A stretch of DNA of 6,526 nucleotides from CAYMTN01 sp964393335 (GTDB taxonomy: Bacteria; Chloroflexota; Anaerolineae; Aggregatilineales; Aggregatilineaceae). This document shows, piece by piece, positions 1-4,182 of this stretch. Under the pieces are notes generated by a model that was not told where the DNA came from, ran no database searches, and saw only the letters and a list, made by a program, of their open reading frames with translations. The stretch spans positions 1 through 6,526 of the forward strand of contig CAYMTN010000276.1 of NCBI GenBank assembly GCA_964393335.1, read 5' to 3'. How positions within the stretch are numbered: position 1 is the stretch's first letter; every line of letters starts with the position of its first letter. A program made the translations under genes and the position numbers.

Positions 1-53
1 AACCCACGATAAGGGTTTTGCAGACCCTTGCCTTACCACTTGGCGACGTCGCC
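1..53 (-). tRNA. tRNA-Cys (anticodon GCA), 5' part, cut by the window edge
   Basis: Read on the minus strand from position 53 this folds as the first 53 bases of a tRNA. The acceptor 5' strand is GGCGACG (53-47), followed by U8. A three-pair D stem GCC/GGC encloses a loop with the conserved GG. The anticodon stem is AGGGT/ACCCT (28-24 and 16-12) around the loop CTGCAAA, so the anticodon is GCA (21-19), which reads the cysteine codons UGC and UGU. A four-base variable region and the T-stem strand GTGGG follow. The window ends at TT, the start of the T loop, so the 3' part and acceptor end are missing. Base numbering fits a standard tRNA lacking positions 17 and 47. The inverted repeat AAGGGT/ACCCTT at 11-29 is the anticodon arm, not a terminator. 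A dedicated promoter lies just upstream. Confidence 0.93.
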
Positions 54-75
54 ATAGCTCTCAAACACAAGGCCC

Positions 76-104
76 AGTATACACAAACGCGCCTGACTTG
101 GCAA
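76..104 (-). promoter_or_regulatory. sigma-70-type promoter of the tRNA-Cys gene
   Basis: On the minus strand there is a -35 box TTGCCA (104-99; five of six match TTGACA). After a 17-bp spacer comes a -10 box TATACT (81-76; five of six match TATAAT). The predicted transcript would start near position 69, about 16 bases before the mature 5' end of the tRNA, a usual leader length for RNase P processing. It lies between the sigma-factor terminator and the tRNA, so the tRNA probably has its own transcript. Confidence 0.75.
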
Positions 105-132
105 GGTCGTTTTAAGGGCCGGCAGGGCCAAC

Positions 133-169
133 AAACAGGCCAGGACGTCGTTTTCGCCCTGGCCTGTTT
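133..169 (-). terminator. intrinsic terminator of the sigma-factor gene
   Basis: AAACAGGCCAGG (133-144) and CCTGGCCTGTTT (158-169) are perfect 12-bp inverted arms around a 13-base loop. Two more pairs can form inside the loop (146-156 and 147-155). On the minus strand the hairpin begins 22 bases after the sigma-factor stop codon and its 3' arm runs into TGTTTGTT, a modest U-rich tail. Position, stem strength and tail fit a Rho-independent terminator. On the plus strand the arm ends TTT and then turns GC-rich, so termination in that direction is less likely. Confidence 0.75.
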
Positions 170-191
170 CGGGTCCGTTCAGTTGTGGGAG

Positions 192-1415
192 CTAGCTGAG
201 GTAATCCCGCAAATTATGTGCCAGGCGCGGGTGACGCAGGCGTCGCAGCGCCTCTTTTTCAAGCTGGCGAATACGCTCCCGGCTCAACCCAAACTTGTTG
301 GCGATTTCTTCCAGGGTGTGCGGCTCACCGCCGCCCAAGCCGAAGCGCAGCCGCAAGATGTGGCTCTGTCGAGGTGTCAGCTCGCTGAGCACTTCTTCGA
401 TGGTTTCTTGCAGCAGGTGCTGCGTCGCTGCCTCAACCGGGCTGGGTGAGTCCTGGTCTTCGATGAAGTCGCCAAATTCGCTGTCGCCATCATCGCCGAC
501 CGGGCGCTCCAGGGCAATCGCGTGCTGGCTGGCATCCATCATGCCGCGCACGCTTTCCGCCGGCAGCTCCATCTCTTTGGCGATTTCCTCCGGCGTCGGA
601 CGGTGCCCAAGTGTTTGCTCCAGCACCTGGGCCGTGCGATACATCTGGCGGATACGTTCCGTCATGTGCAGCGGAATACGGATTGTGCGCGTTTTTTGAG
701 CCAGCGCACGGGTAATAGCCTGGCGAATCCACCACGTCGCATACGTGCTGAAGCGGTTGCCACGCTTATAATCGTACTTATCTACCGCACGCATCAAGCC
801 TACATTGCCTTCCTGGATCAGATCGGGGAAGGGCAGTCCCTGCCCCATGTAACGTTTGGCAATGCTGACCACCAGGCGCGTATTCGCGCGTCCGAGGTGC
901 TCGCGTGCGGCCTGTCCATCCTCGACCAGGTCGAGCAGGTATTCGTGCTCTTCAGGGGTCAGGATTTCGGTTTCTATGCGTTCGGTGGCTTCCCGGCCAA
1001 GCTCGATGCGTTTCGCAAGTTCGATCTCTTCGAGCGCCGTCAACAGGGGTTCCTGAGCCATCTGGCGGAAATATAGACCGACAGGATCATCCGCCGAAAC
1101 GGCGTTGATGTCGCCTACACCTGGGTCTTGTGCTTCCTCTTCAGACTGGAATTCCCCATCTTGATTTTCGATGTCGTCGTGTTCAGTTTCCTGCTGGCGC
1201 AGTTCAATGCCCAGTTCGTCCAATTCGTCCAGCACAGCCTCTATCGCATTCACATCATCACTATCTTCATCCAGCAGCTCCAATACATCCTCAAACGTCA
1301 CATAGCCCCGTTGATCTGCGCGGTTCATGAGTTCCTGAATCACCTGAATCCCGTTGCCTCCTGAGGTATTGCTGATCGGAACCATTTCTTCACCAATACG
1401 GTTTGACATGTGCAC
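192..1415 (-). CDS. rpoD: primary RNA polymerase sigma factor (RpoD/SigA, sigma-70 group 1)
   Basis: This is the promoter-recognition subunit of RNA polymerase and directs transcription of housekeeping genes. In the 407-residue reading, region 1.1 is at about 22-75, followed by an acidic linker at 76-98. Region 1.2 is at 107-140 (DDPVGLYFRQM). The non-conserved insert is very short, as in SigA of Gram-positives. Region 2 is at 169-240 and includes the core-binding DLIQEGNVGLMRAV and the -10-reading helix YATWWIRQAITRAL. Region 3 is at about 249-326. Region 4 is at 337-395 with the -35-reading helix-turn-helix SRERIRQLEKEALRRLR. All regions are intact, which favours the primary sigma over a specialised paralogue, although some bacteria carry several RpoD-like copies. 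The start is uncertain: GTG at 1415, ATG at 1409, or ATG at 1385. The last is preceded by GGTGAAGAA, a plausible ribosome site, and would give 397 residues. The stop is TAG, with a terminator just beyond. Confidence 0.96.
   Translation of the reverse strand: MHMSNRIGEEMVPISNTSGGNGIQVIQELMNRADQRGYVTFEDVLELLDEDSDDVNAIEAVLDELDELGIELRQQETEHDDIENQDGEFQSEEEAQDPGVGDINAVSADDPVGLYFRQMAQEPLLTALEEIELAKRIELGREATERIETEILTPEEHEYLLDLVEDGQAAREHLGRANTRLVVSIAKRYMGQGLPFPDLIQEGNVGLMRAVDKYDYKRGNRFSTYATWWIRQAITRALAQKTRTIRIPLHMTERIRQMYRTAQVLEQTLGHRPTPEEIAKEMELPAESVRGMMDASQHAIALERPVGDDGDSEFGDFIEDQDSPSPVEAATQHLLQETIEEVLSELTPRQSHILRLRFGLGGGEPHTLEEIANKFGLSRERIRQLEKEALRRLRHPRLAHNLRDYLS
1383..1395 (-). promoter_or_regulatory. 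candidate ribosome binding site and internal ATG of the sigma factor
   Basis: On the minus strand GGTGA (1394-1390) stands four bases before the ATG at 1385-1383. It matches the 3' part of the AGGAGGTGA consensus. No comparable purine-rich site precedes the GTG at 1415 or the ATG at 1409. This favours the shorter 397-residue protein beginning MVPISNTS. Short spacing keeps this tentative. Confidence 0.4.
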
Positions 1416-1454
1416 AGTACCGCATCAGCCTGTTAATTAGGAGAACATTTTACG

Positions 1455-1463
1455 ATTATAGCA
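1455..1463 (-). promoter_or_regulatory. extended -10 promoter of the sigma-factor gene
   Basis: The minus strand reads TGCTATAAT (1463-1455), a perfect TATAAT with the upstream TGn of extended -10 promoters. The expected -35 place holds only TTCCAC (1483-1478), a poor match, as is often tolerated when TGn is present. Transcription would start near 1448, leaving a leader of roughly 35-65 bases depending on the start codon. Confidence 0.6.
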
Positions 1464-1492
1464 TGATTTGGGATGGCGTGGAAGACTCGGAA

Positions 1493-1509
1493 ATAATCTT
1501 CGGATTATA
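1493..1509. promoter_or_regulatory. palindrome overlapping a second perfect -10 box upstream of the sigma factor
   Basis: ATAATC (1493-1498) and GATTAT (1503-1508) are inverted arms around TTCG. The minus strand reads TATAAT across 1509-1504, a perfect -10 box that could be a second, upstream promoter. No good -35 is visible at the right distance. The overlap of a dyad with a -10 box suggests an operator. As plus-strand RNA it would form a short stem with the very stable C(UUCG)G tetraloop, but no plus-strand gene is seen here. Confidence 0.3.
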
Positions 1510-1550
1510 TCCCGCCACCGTTTGATGCGCGAAAAATAAACGAATAATGG

Positions 1551-1560
1551 ATTGATCAAT
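1551..1560. repeat. 10-bp perfect palindrome ATTGATCAAT
   Basis: This is a perfect 10-bp palindrome in the AT-rich gap between the sigma factor and the membrane-protein operon. It is followed at once by GTTGACTCAA, which repeats the TTGA..CAA pattern. It could be a protein-binding site or chance in an AT-rich stretch. The rest of the gap at 1561-1590 holds nothing I can assign, and I see no hairpin with a U-tract to end the leftward operon. Confidence 0.25.
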
Positions 1561-1590
1561 GTTGACTCAAATATAGCCAGTTATACAGAT

Positions 1591-2115
1591 TCAGGTCGTC
1601 GAATCCTCATTCGACGTATCACCTAGAACGGTGAGCGGCACGTGCTTAAAAAACGCGCGGGCTGGGGCGCGGTTGATATACCAGAGCACGTACAGCGGCA
1701 CGACGATCATCAGTGGCAACTGGCACCGCAGAAAACCACGCAGGGCGCTTTGAGCCTGGCCGCCGTATAGCGGGTCGATTGACGACGTCCATGCCTCGAT
1801 GATGCGGTACAGGTTCAAGCCGCTCAGAACCAGCAGCAGCACGATCAGCACATACCGAATCTGGCGTGGGTGGCCCCACCATGTCAGCATGCACGTCACC
1901 AACACAATCCCGCCAAAGGCAGCTTCCAGCCATGTCCAGGCGGAAATATCGACGCCGCCTAACAGGAACGCGTCTCCTGCCGCCATATTTACCCGGCGCA
2001 GAAAATAGACCTCCAGCAGTGGCACGATGCCGTACAGCGCGGCAGTCGCCAGGATCGCAATCGTCAAGCCGAGTGGGCGGCGCACCGCGTTCTCGCGGGA
2101 TGGTCGGCGGGTCAT
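1591..2115 (-). CDS. uncharacterised four-helix integral membrane protein
   Basis: I do not recognise the family. The 174-residue protein has a basic N terminus (MTRRPSRENAVRR) and four hydrophobic segments at about 16-38, 60-79, 86-106 and 131-148. The tail is polar and acidic (DTSNEDSTT). By the positive-inside rule both ends should be cytoplasmic. Aromatic and Arg residues cluster at helix ends, and no catalytic motif is visible. Its ATG (2115-2113) overlaps the TGA of the preceding gene as ATGA, and AAGGAG lies nine bases before the start. Translation is therefore probably coupled to the 423-residue membrane protein, suggesting that the two proteins act together. An 8-bp hairpin covers its last codons. 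The stop is TGA at 1593-1591. Confidence 0.8.
   Translation of the reverse strand: MTRRPSRENAVRRPLGLTIAILATAALYGIVPLLEVYFLRRVNMAAGDAFLLGGVDISAWTWLEAAFGGIVLVTCMLTWWGHPRQIRYVLIVLLLVLSGLNLYRIIEAWTSSIDPLYGGQAQSALRGFLRCQLPLMIVVPLYVLWYINRAPARAFFKHVPLTVLGDTSNEDSTT
1597..1616 (-). repeat. 8-bp hairpin with a four-base loop in the last codons of the 174-residue membrane protein
   Basis: CGTCGAAT (1597-1604) and ATTCGACG (1609-1616) pair perfectly around CCTC. The structure ends four bases before the stop codon on the minus strand. No U-tract follows, so it is not a classical terminator. It may protect the 3' end of the operon mRNA from exonucleases, or be chance. Confidence 0.35.
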
Positions 2116-3383
2116 CGGGTGCCGTCTCCTTGATGGGGTGGGGGCGAGAACTGCTCCGGCGATGCGTCGTCCCCGGAAGGCGCGGTGCCAAACTGGGTCA
2201 TGGCTTCCGGGTCCAGGTTACCGGGGGACGCTGCATAGAGGATGCCGGAACGCGCCTCAGTGGTTGGCAACAGCCGCGCCTCGGGATCGCTGAGCAAGAC
2301 GGAGATCACGGTGAACACAAAACCGAGGACGATCAACAGCGTCGATTGTCCGAGTATCGGCCAGGTGAACTGGCCGATCAGCAGGCGAAGCAGCCGGTTG
2401 CCGATGACTTCGGCGATGAGCGCGCCACCGGTGGCAAAGCCTCCCTCCAGTTCGGCTTCGAAGTTCAAATCTTGTGCGATGAACGGCAGGAAAAACAGGG
2501 GTAATAGTGTCGCCAGGCTGCCCAGGACCAGGGACCAGCCCATCCAGCGGAAAAACGTTTTGGATGAGCGCACGGCAAAAATCACGACAATCGACAGCAG
2601 TGCCGCCGGGATCATTAGCATGAGCGGGAGCAACTGCTTCCACAAACGCACCCCTGACCGGAAACGGTTTAGCTCGGCGTCGGAAAACGGATCGTGTGGC
2701 AGGTCAGTCGCGTGTTGTTGTTGAACCTGCTCTTCGGTGACCCGGCGCATTTCATCGACGACATTTAACTCAGCCGGAATCTGGTCAACTGCTTCGCGGC
2801 GGGCGTTGTCAATCAGCATGACTACTGTCTGCTGTTGCTCGGCTGCCGGTCGGCAGTACGGGAACTCGATTCCCTGAAGGCCAGCCACAAACTGCTCGAA
2901 CTGCTGATTCGCTTCTGGCGAGCACGGTGGGAATGATTCGGCCATGCGTTGGATGGCAGCGTCACCCTGCGGCCCCGCCAAACGCTGACGCAGTTGGTCC
3001 GTGTGGAAAACGAGTTCCAGGTCCTGATCGCCATTCAGCCATGCCAGAAACGAGTCCAGGTTGGTCTCGACCTCATTTTCGACCCAGTTCAAGGGAACCA
3101 AGTCACGCACAATCTCATCCCAGGTACGTTTATCCAGGTGGTCGATGATTTGCCGGAATGATACTTCGCCCGGCCCCATGTCGGCGGTATCCAGGTCCTT
3201 GAGCAAAGCAGGCAGCACGCCCGGTTGCAGATCGGCGTAAAAATCGGCGTTCCTGAAAACGCGTTGGTAAGTGTCGCCATCCAGCACGATTCGCTGGGTG
3301 TTAAAGGTCCACATCGAACACGGGAACAGGACCATAAACATGAGAACCAATCCGAGCCCGATCAGTCGTCCCAGACAGCGCAT
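2112..3383 (-). CDS. uncharacterised membrane protein with a large predicted extracytoplasmic domain
   Basis: I do not recognise this 423-residue family. Residues 6-27 form a hydrophobic signal anchor or signal peptide; the FPC before Cys22 is a poor lipobox. Residues 28-248 are hydrophilic and probably outside the membrane, rich in Gln, Asp and Glu. They contain two cysteines, C154 (FPPCSPE) and C177 (FPYCRPA), which could form a disulfide. A Gln/Glu-rich helical stretch near 205-225 precedes the membrane. Three further hydrophobic segments follow at about 250-271, 279-302 and 344-364. The tail of roughly 55 residues is Pro-, Asp- and Ser-rich and probably disordered. The start ATG at 3383 has AAGGGA six bases upstream. 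It lies 42 bases after the DinB-like gene and overlaps the next gene by four bases, so all three are likely one operon. Sensing, transport-accessory or envelope roles are all possible, and nothing visible decides among them. Confidence 0.82.
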   Translation of the reverse strand: MRCLGRLIGLGLVLMFMVLFPCSMWTFNTQRIVLDGDTYQRVFRNADFYADLQPGVLPALLKDLDTADMGPGEVSFRQIIDHLDKRTWDEIVRDLVPLNWVENEVETNLDSFLAWLNGDQDLELVFHTDQLRQRLAGPQGDAAIQRMAESFPPCSPEANQQFEQFVAGLQGIEFPYCRPAAEQQQTVVMLIDNARREAVDQIPAELNVVDEMRRVTEEQVQQQHATDLPHDPFSDAELNRFRSGVRLWKQLLPLMLMIPAALLSIVVIFAVRSSKTFFRWMGWSLVLGSLATLLPLFFLPFIAQDLNFEAELEGGFATGGALIAEVIGNRLLRLLIGQFTWPILGQSTLLIVLGFVFTVISVLLSDPEARLLPTTEARSGILYAASPGNLDPEAMTQFGTAPSGDDASPEQFSPPPHQGDGTR

Positions 3384-3425
3384 ACGAGATCCCTTAACAT
3401 GGTGAACATGAAGCCTGTTTACAGG

Positions 3426-3911
3426 TTAGATGCCTTCCGCATCACGCCAGGCGCGGATGTCTTCGGCGTGTTCTTCTTCGTGCCACACGGCGTTCTCAGC
3501 GACCAGATAACTGAGCGGCTCACCTTCCATCCAGGGGAAACGGCGGTTGTCATCCAGCGTGCGATCATCCAGGGCTTGCACGGCTTGGACCAGGTGTTTG
3601 TGTACGCCGTGGAAATCTTCCAGGACCGCAGCCGGCGAACGCGGCGCATTGATCCGGTACTGCTCGGTATTCCACTCGTCGATATCGTCTATCTCTACAA
3701 TACGTGGCGCGTGCTGCTTGTGTTGCTCCAGGCGTGAAAGCGTGGTGACGAGTTCGGCTTCCCACGTGACCAGGTGTGCCAACACATCTTTGACGGACCA
3801 TAAGCCGACTGCGCCCACCCGGAGCATATCATCGCCGGTTAACCCGTCGATGCTGTCCAGCAGGGTAGCACGGGCTGCCTGCAAGTCCGCGATTATCTCA
3901 GCTTTTGGCAT
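3426..3911 (-). CDS. DinB/ClbS-like four-helix-bundle protein with a metal-site histidine triad
   Basis: The 161-residue protein resembles the DinB/YfiT superfamily, close in style to ClbS/DfsB proteins: MPKAEII at the N terminus, then LWSVKDVLAHLVTWE at residues 37-51. Three histidines sit where the family binds a divalent metal: H46, H144 and H148 (HEEEH). Known relatives are thiol-dependent transferases, a colibactin-resistance hydrolase (ClbS) and many damage-induced proteins of unknown role, so substrate and reaction cannot be named here. The protein is soluble and should be cytoplasmic. I prefer the ATG at 3911 because AAAGGA precedes it by ten bases. A GTG at 3953 would add 14 residues but lies inside a tandem dyad and has no ribosome site. 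It is the first gene of the leftward operon with the two membrane proteins. Confidence 0.82.
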   Translation of the reverse strand: MPKAEIIADLQAARATLLDSIDGLTGDDMLRVGAVGLWSVKDVLAHLVTWEAELVTTLSRLEQHKQHAPRIVEIDDIDEWNTEQYRINAPRSPAAVLEDFHGVHKHLVQAVQALDDRTLDDNRRFPWMEGEPLSYLVAENAVWHEEEHAEDIRAWRDAEGI

Positions 3912-3952
3912 GGATACGCCATCCTTTCGCGGCCACCAACTCACGCGTAACA

Positions 3953-3992
3953 CCGCACGTGTTTGTGTGCGCCCCGCACGTATTGTGTGCGC
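3953..3992. repeat. tandem pair of dyad-symmetric repeats at the start of the DinB-like operon
   Basis: Two near-identical direct repeats lie side by side: 3953-3972 (20 bp) and 3974-3992 (19 bp), differing by one substitution and one indel. Each is itself an inverted repeat, CGCAC...GTGCG, with arms at 3954-3958/3967-3971 and 3975-3979/3987-3991. The centres are about 20.5 bp apart, two helical turns, so both would face the same side of the DNA. They lie directly downstream of the minus-strand -10 box and cover the predicted transcription start, the usual position of a repressor operator. No regulator gene in this window is an obvious partner. Confidence 0.55.
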
Positions 3993-4022
3993 ATTATAGC
4001 ATCACGCACGAAGCAAACTCAA
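3993..4022 (-). promoter_or_regulatory. extended -10 promoter of the DinB-like/membrane-protein operon
   Basis: The minus strand reads TTGAGT (4022-4017; four of six match TTGACA), an 18-bp spacer, then TATAAT (3998-3993), preceded by TGC to give TGCTATAAT (4001-3993). The same nine bases occur in the sigma-factor promoter. Transcription should start near 3986, inside the tandem dyads, giving a leader of about 75 bases to the ATG at 3911. Confidence 0.7.
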
Positions 4023-4051
4023 CCGTGCTCTTCCGCACTGCAAAAATCTTA

Positions 4052-4066
4052 CCCCAAATATTGGGG
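4052..4066. promoter_or_regulatory. CCCCAA/TTGGGG dyad between the divergent promoters
   Basis: CCCCAA (4052-4057) and TTGGGG (4061-4066) are perfect inverted arms around ATA. The site sits about 30 bp from the -35 box of each divergent promoter (4017-4022 leftward, 4095-4100 rightward). It could bind a regulator acting on either side. Three more G residues follow the right arm. There is no U-tract, so it is not a terminator. Confidence 0.35.
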
Positions 4067-4094
4067 GGGATGATCCAGGGTGCCTTCCGTAGAG

Positions 4095-4122
4095 TTGCCC
4101 TGCATTCTAACACCACTACAAT
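4095..4122 (+). promoter_or_regulatory. probable promoter of the Ca2+-ATPase gene
   Basis: TTGCCC (4095-4100; four of six match TTGACA), a 16-bp spacer and TACAAT (4117-4122; five of six match TATAAT) make an acceptable sigma-70-type promoter. The start would fall near 4129, leaving a leader of about 54 bases to the ATG at 4183. Confidence 0.5.
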
Positions 4123-4131
4123 AACACTGAA

Positions 4132-4149
4132 CGCGGCGGGTAGGCCGCG
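4132..4149 (+). other. GC-rich hairpin at the predicted 5' end of the ATPase mRNA
   Basis: CGCGGC (4132-4137) and GCCGCG (4144-4149) pair perfectly around a six-base loop. If transcription starts near 4129, this stem-loop would be the very 5' end of the mRNA. Such stems often slow decay, and the ribosome site downstream stays free. It also directly precedes an in-frame ATG at 4150, which argues against use of that codon. Confidence 0.35.
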
Positions 4150-4168
4150 ATGTTCAATCGTCGGGGGG

Positions 4169-4174
4169 AAAGGA
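4169..4174 (+). promoter_or_regulatory. ribosome binding site of the ATPase
   Basis: AAAGGA (4169-4174) lies eight bases before the ATG at 4183, an ideal distance. It decides between this start and the in-frame ATG at 4150, which has only the GC-rich hairpin upstream. Confidence 0.7.
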
Positions 4175-4182
4175 TACACCGA

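Noticed and set aside
11..29. Hairpin AAGGGT/ACCCTT considered as a terminator
   Set aside because: It is the anticodon arm of the tRNA-Cys, flanked by the D stem and the variable loop.
18..449. Plus-strand open frame of 143 codons
   Set aside because: It runs across the tRNA-Cys, its promoter and the terminator, then antisense through the 3' end of the sigma-factor gene. Its protein shows no recognisable domain and it has no ribosome site.
522..1076. Plus-strand open frame of 184 codons
   Set aside because: It lies entirely antisense to regions 1.2-3 of the sigma factor, whose conservation explains the sequence; it is a by-product of codon bias.
1866..2504. Plus-strand open frame of 212 codons
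   Set aside because: It lies antisense to both membrane-protein genes, which have ribosome sites, hydrophobic periodicity and a coupled start. The plus-frame product is Arg/Gly-rich without structure.
3414..3425. CCTGT-TT-ACAGG inverted repeat just after the DinB-like gene's stop codon
   Set aside because: The stem is at most five pairs with a two-base loop and has no U-tract, so it is too weak to be a terminator; it lies in the short gap inside the presumed operon.
4150..4182. Upstream in-frame ATG for the ATPase at 4150
   Set aside because: It is directly preceded by a GC hairpin instead of a ribosome site, whereas AAAGGA lies eight bases before the ATG at 4183.
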